Below, piece by piece: positions 44,612 to 56,250 of a DNA stretch of 64,000 nt. The translations under genes were made by a program, and so were the position numbers. The notes under the pieces were generated by a model. The model was not told the DNA's origin and made no database searches. It saw only the letters and a list, made by a program, of their open reading frames with translations. The DNA is from Chrysopilus asiliformis (taxonomy: Eukaryota > Arthropoda > Insecta > Diptera > Rhagionidae). The first letter of the stretch is position 1, and each line of letters starts with the position of its first letter. Where the stretch lies: assembly GCA_964034945.1 (NCBI GenBank), contig OZ035962.1, positions 18,834,530 to 18,898,529 on the forward strand, given 5' to 3'.

Positions 44612-46996
44612 GACACTTAATCTGGTTTAGCCTGAAATCGGGTTTGGCCGGTAACATAAAAGTTTTTTTTGTAATTTTTTTCAATTGTTTTTCCTGGTTG
44701 TTTTATTTCAGCTATCCTAAAATCCTCCAGAGATTCGGGAGACACAGCATAGCAGGTGGCAGGAAGGTATATTTTTGGATAAATACCGATTGGAATTTCT
44801 CCGCTTAAACGGTATAACAATATAACAAAATGTTAAATTATTTTTGTGGATGTTTCCATATACATTAATAGTTTATATTGTAGTTTAACATATTAAATAT
44901 TCCCGTGCAAATTTTCGAAAAATGGAAAAATGATTGTGAAACGGCGACGAATGAAAGGAAATGATATGAGGGTAGTAAAACCGCAAATAGGCCTTCATAG
45001 ATGTGTGACTTATATGTATAGCAAAACGCATCGAAATTGATTAATTGGATTTCGAGGCAAGTGTGGAAACACAGATATTTAATTTTATATCATTAGAATA
45101 TTTTTACATATATTTACATTTTTATATCTAAGAAATTCGATCATTCAAGTCCAGCTAAATTACTAAAATTAGCTAGCCCAGAATTTTTCTGGTTTTGACG
45201 CCCCTGAAACTACCACAACGTAGGTCACTATCCTACACTACTATACACAAAATTAGCATTATATTGTAATAAAAAATATTTTGAAAAGAATAAATTATTA
45301 TAATTGATATCTTTTCAATCTTGAAATTATTTCGGTCAAAAGAGAGCCAAACAAATGTCAATTGCACTAGAAGTAATTACCATCCAATAATCACTTGATC
45401 AATTAAAGCTTCATGTATGAGATAGAAATATATATTTATATGTGGAATAGCTAAACGATGACACACGAAAATAATAAATCAATAACATTTTTTTTTACTT
45501 AATCGTTTCTTTCATTAACAGAATAGATCAGTGTCAATATACATCGTTTTATGGTTAAACAAATGTTTTCAATGATACCATTAAGTCAGTTCTTGTTCAG
45601 TTATCCAACAAACTTTGAAAAAGCTTTACTATAGTGAAATGTTGAAATTAAGCGACATTCCAGTGGTAGATGTTATGTCCTGTTAAACACGCCAACAACT
45701 AAAAATCGAATTTACAAAGTTGCCCTTGTGCTATCATTTCCATTTACACAATTCGAATAAAGATAAAAAAAAAGGTAAATTATCTCCATTTGATATCGCA
45801 ACTGATGAATCCTTAAGATATATACTTGTACATACATAGCCAGCCATAGAAATGAGTTTTGCGTCCAGGGACATAATCTAACCTTAAAAAAAAAAAGAAC
45901 AAAAGTAGACTTCTGCCCCGTCTACCACCTCGAACGCCATTCAAGTTTTCCATTATCGATGCCGACATTTCCGTTTTCTGAGATGTCACTGTGAAAAGCA
46001 TTAATTTTGTCATCGTATACAATTTATATATCCATCTGCGAGTGTGCTTCCCCATCTATCTCCCCACACGCCCCTTACTCAGGTCTATCAAAAACACAAC
46101 CCTTAATCCAAATGGAGCATCTTCTTTGGTATTTTTAACTGCCTTTTATATAACATCGTCTTTTGTGAATAGCCGTCCATTTCGAAAGCATATAAGCCCA
46201 TTTATACAAGTATTATATGTTATTTTATTATAGATATATAAATATTACTTTGCGACTACAGCAAGGGTTCATATTTTCCTTTCGTAATGGTACAGTGTTG
46301 ACGTTCAGTTTTTGCTAAAGTTATATTTGGTAACCGTAATTACAGGTTAAGCCACGATAATATTCTTTCGAAGTCGACGCCATGGCTTAGGGTTAATTAA
46401 TCATTCTTCTTATATAAATTAATGTATATAAGTTCACAACTACACTGGCCTTTTGTCCTTCTGTTCTTTTCTCGCCTTTGGATATTCTTTTTTCTTGGTA
46501 TTCTTAATTCCATTGTTTTTGAAACAAGGATAAGATCTTTGACAGCCTCTATTTGTTTTTTTCGTTAAGTAACTTGTTGAATGTACACACTTTCTTCTAA
46601 GATGGTGATTAGTTAGTAGTTGTATAGCCAGAATATAATTATTCTAGAAATTTTATGGCAAATTTAGTTTAATGAGTTTCTTTTTGATGTATTTGAAATT
46701 GTTTACTATTTATAAGCAAAAAAGAAAAATTCTAGAACTTGAAATGGTTGCCACAACGATTTGGAATGCTTGTCACAACCATATTCATATTTGCCACAAG
46801 CATGTATGCAACCATAAAATGCTTGCCTCTTTTTATGATTATCTCAACCAGACTTGCCACGGATGTGGTTTTTTTTGACATCTGCAAGTGTGGGGGCGGA
46901 AAGCCGTGTTGATTTTTAGAATTTTATAATACGTGAAATAATTAAATATTATAATACGAGCATAAAATTATTGTTTTTATGTTTGTATGTAATTAC
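44612..46996. other. Unassigned DNA with a possible tiny exon
   Basis: A polypyrimidine-rich TTTTCCTGGTTGTTTTATTTCAG ends at 44711 and a GTATAT donor-like word begins at 44767, bounding 55 bases open in one frame; see findings. No other gene evidence was seen. Confidence 0.35.
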
Positions 46997-47225
46997 TCTC
47001 CTCTTCTATAGAGGAAAGTATTGTAATTCATGAAGGAGACCGACTTGAAGACGGAACAGATACTAGAAACTTTCTGATCAGTACGAAATCAATTTCAGGC
47101 AAAATTATGAGGATTTCCGTGCATCTGTCTGTCGGTATGTCTGCCTGTCGGTTTGTCGGGCTGTCGGTCTGTTTATTTTACGTTTCTTAAATAACTGGAG
47201 AACCCGTTGAGCTAGCGACTTGAAT
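46997..47225 (+). repeat. GTCGG-array repeat (subfamily D)
   Basis: Contains CTATAGAGGAAAGTATTG, then GAAATCAATTTCAGGCAAAA, followed by an irregular array of CTGTCGG / CTGTCTGTCGG from about 47124 to 47171. It matches the fragment at 35832-35900. It lies directly beside the large subfamily B element. Confidence 0.5.
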
Positions 47226-47363
47226 TTTTATACTCTATATGATATATCATATACGAGTATATTAGATTTAGTATACCGTTTGTAACGCATCGAACCAATA
47301 ATCGGACACAAAAATGAACCACACCAGGATGTTATGTACGACAAAAGATTCTGATTCCTGCAT

Positions 47364-48021
47364 GTCCGTCCGTCTATCTCTTCGCCTGTCTGTCCGCCTG
47401 TCTGTCCGTCTATCTCTTCGTCTGTCTATCCTTCTGTCTGTCCGTCTGTCTGTCTGTCTGTCCGTCTGTCCGTCTGTCTGTCCGTCTGTCTGTCCGTCTG
47501 TCCGTCTGTCTGTCCGTCTGTCTGTCCGTCTGTCTGTCCGTCTGTCTGTCCGTCTGTCTGTCCGTCTGTCTGTCCGTCTGTCTGTCCGTCTGTCTGTCCG
47601 TCTGTCTGTCCGTCTGTCTGTCCGTCTGTCTGTCCGTCTGTCTGTCCGTCTGTCTGTCCGTCTGTCTGTCCGTCTGTCTGTCCGTCTGTCTGTCCGTCTG
47701 TCTGTCCGTCTGTCTGTCCGTCTGTCCGTCTGTCTGTCCGTCTGTCTGTCCGTCTGTCTGTCCGTCTGTCTGTCCGTCTGTCTGTCCGTCTTTCTGTCCG
47801 TCTGTCTGTCCGTCTGTCTGTCCGTCTGTCTGTCCGTCTGTCTGTCTGTCTATCTGTCCGTCTGTCCGTCTGTCCGTCTGTCCGTCTGTCCGTCTGTCCG
47901 TCTGTCCGTCTGTCCGTCTGTCCGTCTGTCCGTCTGTCCGTCTGTCCGTCTGTCCGTCTGTCCTTCTGTCCGTCTGTCCGTCTGTCCGTCTGTCCGTCTG
48001 TCTGTCTTTCGGTCCGTCCGT
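47364..48021. repeat. GTCY array 1 (about 660 bp)
   Basis: Built of GTCT and GTCC tetramers in higher-order patterns. After an irregular start with ATCTCTTCG words, there is a long block of the 12-bp unit GTCTGTCTGTCC. From about 47850 it gives way to a block of the 8-bp unit GTCTGTCC. A few substituted units (CTTTCTG, TCTATCTG, TCCTTCTG) serve as landmarks. The end is CTTTCGGTCCGTCC. Confidence 0.9.
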
Positions 48022-48127
48022 GAACACCATAACTTTTGAAAGGATCGAGCTAAAAACTTGAAATTTTTTATAGTTGCGTTACTTATAAATGGGTAGACTA
48101 CGTTCAAAAAGATTCTGATTTCCGCAT

Positions 48128-48637
48128 GTCCGTCCGTCTATCTCTTCGCCTGTCTGTCCGCCTGTCTGTCCGTCTATCTCTTCGTCTGTCTATCCTTCTG
48201 TCTGTCCGTCTGTCTGTCTGTCTGTCCGTCTGTCCGTCTGTCTGTCCGTCTGTCTGTCCGTCTGTCTGTCCGTCTGTCTGTCCGTCTGTCTGTCCGTCTG
48301 TCTGTCCGTCTGTCTGTCCGTCTGTCTGTCCGTCTGTCTGTCCGTCTGTCTGTCCGTCTGTCTGTCCGTCTGTTTGTCCGTCTGTCTGTCCGTCTGTCTG
48401 TCCGTCTGTCTGTCCGTCTGTCTGTCCGTCTGTCTGTCCGTCTGTCTGTCCGTCTGTCCGTCTGTCCGTCTGTCCGTCTGTCTGTCCGTCTGTGTGTCCG
48501 TCTGTGTGTCCGTCTGTCTGTCCGTCTGTCCGTCTGTCCGTCTGTCCGTCTGTCCGTCTGTCCGTCTGTCCTTCTGTCCGTCTGTCCTTCTGTCCGTCTG
48601 TCCGTCTGTCCGTCTGTCTGTCTTTCGGTCCGTCCGT
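48128..48637. repeat. GTCY array 2 (about 510 bp)
   Basis: Starts and ends with the same irregular words as array 1 and has the same order of 12-bp then 8-bp units, but fewer of each. Private variants (GTCTGTTTGTCC, GTCTGTGTGTCC twice) show that it has diverged since the duplication. Confidence 0.9.
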
Positions 48638-49215
48638 GAACACCATAACTTTTGAAAGGATCGAGCTAAGGACTTGAAATTTTGTATAGTTGCGTTTCTT
48701 ATAAACGGGTAGACTAGGTTCTTGAACAGGTAAAATAAAACCATTCCTTTCCCCCTCCCCCATACAAACGAAACAGTTTTTCGTAATTTTCTCGAAAACG
48801 GTGAGTCATATTGAAAAATGTATTACGATAAAATGTATTTAGAATAAAATTTTACATAACTCATCGATGCATCAAAATCCAATCTTACCACTGCTTCTCT
48901 CTCCCATACAAATGGAATACTTTTTTTTCCTGTTTTCTCGAAAACTGTGCATCGTATCGAAAAATTTATGAAGACGAAATGTGTTTAGAACATAATTTTA
49001 CATAACATATATATACATCAAAATCCAGTTCGACCACTCCTCTCCTCTCCCATACAATTTGTAAACTGTTCCTTTATTTTTTTCCAAAATGGTGAGTCGT
49101 GTTGAAAAATTTATAAACATAAAATCTGTTTAGAATATGATTTTACATAACCGTTCTATACATCAAAATGTAATTGGACCACTCTTTCCGCCTCTCCTAT
49201 ACAAATGGATTTTTA

Positions 49216-50514
49216 CATTGCAATGAGGTGTAAAAATACTCTTTTGAAGAACGGAATGCAAATTGAAAAGTGAGGACATGAATTAACTCGATTTACGCGG
49301 GGCAAGCAAGACAGGTCGAAAAGCGACTATTCAGGGTGAAAACATCTTTGAGTAGTTTTGTTTCAATTATTTTAAGAATTCTGTCAAATCGCTAAGTAGA
49401 ATTTAAATTTGAAAAAAGTAATGAATTAAATTTCCTAAATTCAAGAGGTTAAAAATGGGTAAAAAGTCATAAAGACTAATCTGACACAATTTACCACATC
49501 TCATGTTATATTCGTAAGAAGGCTCCAACACCACATCACCACCACAATTAAGGTTTGATGTTGAAACCTACAAAAAAACATTTTTATATGATAATTTCTG
49601 TATAATTTTGTTAAAGTAATTTTTCGAAGCCCCAGCTGTTAAAGGGGTTCAACTTAAAAGGTATTAAAATTTTCGCAAAAACCAAAATGGATATTTTATT
49701 TATGTTCTATAAACGTTTTACGGAAGAACATCTGAGTTTAAATGCACGACCATTAGTAAAACGATAACTCATATAAAAGTCTCATCTGTAAGCCTTTTAT
49801 GATATATGATCCCTCTATCGTGGACTATACTTAGGTCGTGAACGTTGGTTATTATTATTTTATATATTTTCCTTTCGCCTCCTTCCGGATTAATGTTTTC
49901 TCATTAGGCATTAAAACAATTTGTTATATGCTCTGCGAAATTTATGACTTTTACATCTTAGGCGTAAAATAAGGTATTCCACCAGCATCTCAATGGAATA
50001 GAGCTAGATATTTACCTATCAACGAATTAATAGTTACACAAAAAAAACCCCCTTCCAAAACCTATGTTAAAATATTTTGAATTCGCTATCAAAATTCATA
50101 GATAAGAGGACAAAAATCTTGATACAGTGTATCCTATATACATTTGTTAACTTCGAAATGGCATTTTTGTAAAAAAAAACGCCGTTTTTGTACTCTACTA
50201 TGAACCTTGCTTGAGGGGTTAAAGTTTTTTACATAATTTTTTTGGCGCCAAAAAACAAAGAAATCTCTAAAAAGTTTGAAAAAATCGTCAAATTTTTCTT
50301 GCCTTCGGTTTCGACTTTTGAAATTCTAATCCTAGATTCGTGATCAGCGGCTCCGAATACACCCTAGCCACCGTTTATCTCAGGAAATAAGGGTGGCTTT
50401 TTGAAAACTCGTTTCGTAGCGAGCACTTATTAGGTAAGACGAATCTGTATGTAAGATTTCATGGCAATCGGGTTTAGTGGTTCGGGCAAAACTGTAATAA
50501 GTGTCAGTGATATT
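49216..50514. other. Unassigned DNA
   Basis: No gene. The stretch 50330-50490, with ATTTCATGGCAATCGGGTTT, resembles transposon text but has no definable ends. Confidence 0.45.
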
Positions 50515-51275
50515 TGGCTTTTATATATATAGTTATGAAGAGAATCATATAAAATTATTATAAGATTTACTATGCAAATTGTAACGCATTGAATCAATCC
50601 TCGCCGGAGACAAAAAAAAAACCACACCAGTAAGTTAGGGATGAAAAAATAGTTGATTTACGCATGTCCATCCGTCTGTCTGTCCGTCTATCCGTCCATC
50701 TATGCGTCCGTTTGTCTGCCCGTCTGTCCGTCCGTCTGTATGTCCGTGAAGACCAAAACTTTGGAAAGGATTGAGCTAAAGACTGGAATTTTGTATAGTT
50801 GCGTTTCTTATAAACGGGTAGACTACGTTTTTGAACAGGTGAAATAGGACCATTCCTTCCCCCTCCCTCACACAATCGAAGAAGTTTTTTGCGATTTTCT
50901 CGAAAACGGTAAGTCATATTGAAAAACTTATACAGGTAAAAAGTTTTTAGAATAGGATTTTGCATAACTTATCCATACATTAAAATCCAATCGGACCACT
51001 GATTGCCCCCATCCCCAGGCAAATGAAATACTTTTTTCCTCTTTTTTCGAAAACTGGGCATCGTATCGAAAAATTTATAAAGATAAAATGTGTTTAGAAT
51101 AGGATTTTGCATAACTTATTTGCATATCAAAATCCAGTTGGACTACTCCTTCTTCCCTCTCCTATACAAAAGGATTTTTTGAAAAAAAATAAAAAAAAAA
51201 ACATTTTGTCTGTCATCATATAGAGTATTTTACGATTGACCCCTGGCAATTGTAGCTTTTCTTATGTTTTTATAT
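50515..51275 (-). mobile_element. GTCY-array element, subfamily B, copy 3
   Basis: Shares TGCATGTCC-type entry, GTCY/GTCTATCC array (about 50668-50745), AAACTTTGGAAAGGATTGAG, CTCGAAAACGGTAAGTCATA and the end CCTGGCAATTGTAGC with copies at 4836 and 47226. The array is short and irregular (TCTATCCGTCC and TCTATGCG units). Confidence 0.65.
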
Positions 51276-52974
51276 GATTTTTTAATATGTTCGCCATTTG
51301 ATTGTCGAAATATATAAATATTTTTTTCGAAAGAACCAAAAACTCATTCTACTATGACGTTTTTTTTTGTAGATTTTATGAAAAATTTGTACACAATTGT
51401 ACTAAAAACTCAAAATAGTAACGAAATTTTGACCGTTTTCAATTAAATCGAGAACATGTATATTATTTCTGCGAAAAAAAAGAAGTTTTCCGAAATAATC
51501 TCAACAAAGCCATTTGAATGGGTTTATGAAAGTCAACGTGATTGGAATATTTTCATCAGGCAGAAGAAATAATTTTCTTTTGTGCACAGAGATAGAATAT
51601 AGGAAATCTCCCATTGACCCAGAAAAATAATTAAGAAAAACAATAAATGACAGAAACGGATACAAAATATCTTTTGTATGAATACAAAGATGGAATTGAA
51701 AAGAATATTCCATATAGAGAACCGTAAATTATTCTTAACCACACTGTTATCCATATATTAGGAGAATTTTTACATCTTACCAGGATTTTCTTGGACGAAT
51801 CCGTGTATCTAAAAGGAGTAAACACAAATAAATAATGAAACAATCACAAATATAGGAAGCAAGATATCAACAAATCCTTTTTTATGTTATTCTTTCGAGA
51901 ATATCAAACGAATATATTGAACATACAAAAATATATGTACGACAGCAACCTGTTAGAGTAAAGTAACCTCCTTCTAGCTCTCGTATTTTATTCCTTTTTC
52001 CTTTTCGTCTTTTATTATTATTATTGTTATTAGTTAGCTCAATATCCTTGCAGACTAAGAGAAAAATCGCTTTGCTTTAATATCGAAATAAAAAAACAAG
52101 AACCCGGATTAGTTTTCCCTTCGTATATTTATCAGAACGATAGCAAAATCAGGAGAGTTGTTTGTTTAGTTCATCAGAATTGGAGAAAATAGTCAAAAAG
52201 ATCAAGAGCATAGACAAATGGAATATCAGACCGTAAATGAGGGCATAAGACGCAAAACGTACAATTTCAGCAAAACCCTTTCCGTACAATTTCGGTAAAA
52301 CCCTACCATATTGCTTTCGTTTTTCTAAATTCGTCAGCAAATTTTAGAGCCACATATCCATTCTTATGAATTTTTATGCTAGACAAATACATTTTAATGC
52401 CAATTTCAAAAATCCCTTAACTAGGAGAATTTCCCTGAAATTATATAGACTATATGGTAAAATTATTATGTTAAGGGTAGTCACCCAAAAAGGTTTAATG
52501 TCATAAAATAATAGGTACTAACTGATACACCGTGATCACACTTTCTGGTAGTCGTATTAAAACTGCAAATTTACTCACATTTTCACTCGTATTTTTTCAA
52601 TTTTCCCACTTATTCTTGCTGAAAATCACAGTATTTGGTATTAATAAACACCAACTACTAGATAATTTAATACTACAAACACTCTTCTTGAACACTCTTT
52701 TTGAACACTATTTTCTTTAACAAAGAATTTACTTCAACTGTCCAAAATGAGCAGACTGCTAAGCACATTAAGTTTATTTTCGCTTCCTTTGTATATTTAT
52801 CCAAAACTATTTTTTACACTAAGCGGGTAATACGCCAAAAAAATGTGTTTAAATTGCAAAAACATAGTGCCAACATGCATTTTGTTGTTGTTTACAAAAC
52901 TTTAAGAATTAGTACAATAATATTTTACGACGGGAACAGCCGCGGTAATCCGTTTTTGTGAACACCCTTATTAC
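51276..52974. other. Unassigned AT-rich DNA
   Basis: No gene or bounded repeat was recognised. Several short minus-strand open frames at 51500-51850 overlap each other and have hydrophobic, low-complexity products. Confidence 0.5.
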
Positions 52975-53871
52975 AGGGTGCTTTTTTTTTTGCTTAGATA
53001 CAACTTACGAAAGGGTTCACTGTCAAACGAGCTGTTATACTGCGTTCACTTTTTGACATATATGATCAGTATACTCTGGCAAATCATCATGAGTAAACTC
53101 ACGCTTGAACAACGCTGCCAAATTATCCAAATTTACTTTGAAAATCATTCGTCGATTCGCACAACTTATAGACGACTTCGTGATATTTATGGAGCACATA
53201 ATCGTCCATCTGAGCAAGCAAAATTGCCGCATATGGAGTGAGACTAATCCACAAGAGACCCTACAGTCTCCATTACATCCAGAAAAATGCACCGTTTGGT
53301 ACGGTTTACACGCTGGTGGCATCATCGGACCTTATTTTTTCAAAAATGAGGCCGGAGCTCGCGTTACAGTCAATGGAGATCGTTACCGCACCATGATCAA
53401 TGATTTTTTGTTTGAAAATATGGATGACACTGATCCGGACGAGATGTGGTTTCAACAGGATTGCGCTACGTGCCATACGCCGACAGCAACCATCGATTTA
53501 TTGAAATCAAAATTTGGCGATAACTTGATTTCGAGAAATGGACCTGTCAATTGGCCTCCAAGGTCGTGCGATTTGACACCTCTCGATTATTTCCCGTGGG
53601 GCGACATAAAGTCACTGGTTTATGCTGATAAACCAGCAACAATTGACGCCTTGAAGGCCAACATTGTTCGTGTTATTCGTGACATACGGCCAGCAGTGCT
53701 CGAAAAAGTGGCCCAAAATTGGAGTCCAGAATGCGCTTCGTCAAGGACAGCCGCGGTGGCCATATGCCCGAAATCATTTTCAAATGTTGCCACTCAAACA
53801 ATTTAGATGCTGATGGAAATGAAATTACGGAAAGGGGTAAAGACAAATTCATTCCAATTAGCTGTAAATAA
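52975..53871 (+). pseudogene. mariner-superfamily transposase pseudogene
   Basis: Transposase of the IS630-Tc1-mariner superfamily, which would cut and paste the element at TA sites. It begins at ATG 53089 with MSKLTLEQR and a helix-turn-helix start that reaches YGAHNRPSE. At about 53205-53215 the text jumps, in another frame, to SKQNCRIWSE. The rest of the DNA-binding domain and the region of the first catalytic aspartate are therefore deleted. Next come GGIIGPYFF, the second catalytic D in WFQQD (53459-53461) and the third in RSCDLTPLDY (53570-53572), with 36 residues between them. Near 53727 a one-base indel moves the C-terminus (RGGHMPEIIF) to another frame, ending at TAA 53869-53871. The left boundary CAGGGTGCTTTTT (52975) is a guess; no matching right TIR was found. 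Inactive. Confidence 0.85.
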
Positions 53872-54129
53872 GAGGTAAATATCGGGTCTCACAATCAGTT
53901 TAATTCCGGATTTGCATCAAATAAAACTACAAATCAAAAACGATTTTGTCATTGACTTTAGGGGTTATGCATAAAATGTCATGTTAATTTTGGAACTTCC
54001 GTCTTCCTTTTCAAACTGTGTCACACTTTCGCTAACCCGGTCTCGAAAAATACGCCACAAAACACCAAAATCCACCCCGTTTCCCTGAAATCAAAAAAAA
54101 GATGAAAAAAAGTTGTTTGAGCTAACTAT

Positions 54130-55320
54130 GAAAAATGTCAGTTGCGGCAAAACTTCCATCAGCAATATTAGATCCGGAAAAAATATGTGAAAAATAATAT
54201 TTTTTCAAATATCTCGGGAGCGGTTAAAGGTACAAAAAACCGCTAAAGGAAAATATGCAAGGAATTTTATTTCCTTTGAGTTTGGTTATAAGCATTTTTT
54301 TCATAACAGCGCAAATTTTCAAAAAACATTCAAAAAACCGATCAAATTTCAAAAAACTTGATTATTTGAAGTATATTGAGAACCGATAGAGATGCGAATA
54401 AATCGTTAAGGGAAAAACTGTAGAAAATTTCATTTCCTATAAATTGTGTCACATGCATTTTTTCATAAAAGTGCATAGTTTTCGAGAGATTTTCAAAAAT
54501 CCGACTTTTTTCACATATCTTGAGAACCATTAGACCAGTGGTTCTTAACCTTGTTGGAGGTACTGACCCCATTTGCGCGTTCATTTGCGCGTTCATTTGC
54601 GCGTTCATTTGCGCGTTCACCGAACCCTTTTTAATTGGAAAAATAAAATATGATTTTTTCAAATTCAAAACATAGGTGCACAAAATGAACAAAACCATTA
54701 AAGAACAAAACCATTAAGAACAAAGAACAAAACCATTATAACATGATTTTCACATAAAAACAAAAAGTGTGTTTTTTGACCTCCGCTGAACCCCGGAGAC
54801 TGACTCACCGAACCCCTGGGGTTCGATCGAACCCATGTTAAGAACCACTGCATTAGACATACAAAAAAAAACATTAAAGCAAAATCTGTAGAAAATAAAT
54901 TTTATGTCCTTTTGATTTTGTTATATGAATTTTTTCCCAGAAGCGCATGTTTTGAAAATTTTTCAAAAAACTCTTTAAAAAAATGTATGGGAGGTACCCG
55001 TTTTATTTACCGTTACTTTTCTAAAAGATGTAAGGAAACTACGATTTTCATAAAATTTATTTACAAAAAATTTCAAGTGTCTAGGTCAAAATTGTGACAA
55101 AAATTACTCTCTTCAATTCATTTCCTGCAATAAACCACCAAAACCCGTTAGTTTTCGAAAGAAACGCAAACAATTGATTTTTTTTCAAAAAAAAAACCAT
55201 TACGCGATTTTTAAAAGGTCGCCATTTTGGTTCCTTCCGATCAATGGATTTCCCCGGAAAGTTTATAGGATCGTCCCATTGCGGGACCAAGCATGCCTAT
55301 AACATTTCATGGCTCTAGCT
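54130..55320 (+). repeat. Element body with diverged internal repeats, next to the GACTAACT array
   Basis: Three or so imperfect repeats of about 200 bases share the words ATATCT(C/T)G(A/G)GA, a CGGTTAAAG-like word, TGTAGAAAATTT, ATTTCCT and CATTTTTTTCATAA. It ends with CATGGCTCTAGCTCTATGAC, which leads straight into the microsatellite, just as CTAGCTCAATCCGTGC leads into the RGAC array in subfamily A. It is probably another GTCY-type element. A hAT (54536-54850) is inserted in it. Confidence 0.55.
54536..54850. mobile_element. hAT-like MITE, 315 bp, perfect 8-bp target duplication
   Basis: Ends CAGTGGTTCTTAACCTTG / CATGTTAAGAACCACTG; target duplication CATTAGAC at 54528-54535 and 54851-54858. 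Near the left end a 12-bp unit CATTTGCGCGTT is repeated about four to five times (54569-54620), and a second set, ACAAAACCATTA, lies near 54690-54740. Non-coding. Confidence 0.88.
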
Positions 55321-55395
55321 CTATGACAGACTAACAGACTGACAGACTGATAGACGGACAGAAGAACAGACTAACATACTGACAGAATAACAGGA

Positions 55396-56250
55396 TAACT
55401 GATTAACTGACTAACTGACTAACTGACTAACTGACTAACTGACTAACTGACTAACTGACTAACTAACTAACTGACTAACTGACTAACTGACTAACTGACT
55501 AACTGACTAACTGACTAACTGACTAACTGACTAACTGACTAACTGACTAACTGACTAACTGACTAACTGACTAACTGACTAACTGACTAACTGACTAACT
55601 GACTAACTGACTAACTGACTAACTGACTAACTGACTAACTGACTAACTGACTAACTGACTAACTGACTAACTGACTAACTGACTAACTGACTAACTGACT
55701 AACTGACTAACTGACTAACTGACTAACTGACTAACTGACTAACTGACTAACTGACTAACTGACTAACTGACTAACTGACTAACTGACTAACTGACTAACT
55801 GACTAACTGACTAACTGACTAACTGACTAACTGACTAACTGACTAACTGACTAACTGACTAACTGACTAACTGACTAACTGACTAACTGACTAACTGACT
55901 AACTGACTAACTGACTAACTGACTAACTGACTAACTGACTAACTGACTAACTGACTAACTGACTAACTGACTAACTGACTAACTGACTAACTGACTAACT
56001 GACTAACTGACTAACTGACTAACTGACTAACTGACTAACTGACTAACTGACTAACTGACTAACTGACTAACTGACTAACTGACTAACTGACTAACTGACT
56101 AACTGACTAACTGACTAACTGACTAACTGACTAACTGACTAACTGACTAACTGACTAACTGACTAACTGACTAACTGACTAACTGACTAACTGACTAACT
56201 GACTAACTGACTAACTGATTAACTGACTAACTGACTAATTGACTAACAGG
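55396..56250. repeat. Array of the 8-bp unit GACTAACT (about 105 units)
   Basis: Nearly perfect over about 850 bases; the few variants seen are near the two ends (GATTAACT at about 55400 and 56216, one AACTAACT at about 55461, one GACTAATT at about 56233). Before it, 55325-55395 is an irregular series of GACAGACT, GACTAACA and GACGGACAG words, the likely seed. After it comes CAGGCGTCAGACAG. Confidence 0.92.

Larger units (their letters stand above)
47226..49215 (-). mobile_element. GTCY-array element, subfamily B, copy 2, with two giant arrays
   Basis: Left side as in copy B1 (ACTCTATATGATATATCATA, GTATACCGTTTGTAACGC). The block from AAAAGATTCTGATT to the GGGTAGACTACGTT word is present twice (about 47344-48108 and 48109-48720), each with its own GTCY array (47364-48021 and 48128-48637). 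It then continues with the unique part (CTCGAAAACGGTGAGTCAT and two further related sub-blocks) to about 49215. Copy B1 has a single 60-base array at this place. All six frames over the arrays are open only because GTCY contains no stop. Confidence 0.75.

Noticed and set aside
47314..48763. Long open frames on both strands (up to 241 codons) over the GTCY arrays
   Set aside because: GTCY repeats and their complement contain no stop codon in any frame, so these frames arise automatically. Products are simple repeats such as RLSV and QTDG.
51501..51843. Cluster of overlapping minus-strand frames
   Set aside because: Three frames overlap one another with hydrophobic AT-driven products and no similarity to any family I know.
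55396..56250. Telomere-like or CRISPR-like array
   Set aside because: The unit is a plain 8-bp tandem repeat with no spacers, and it is not a known insect telomere unit; it is a microsatellite/satellite.
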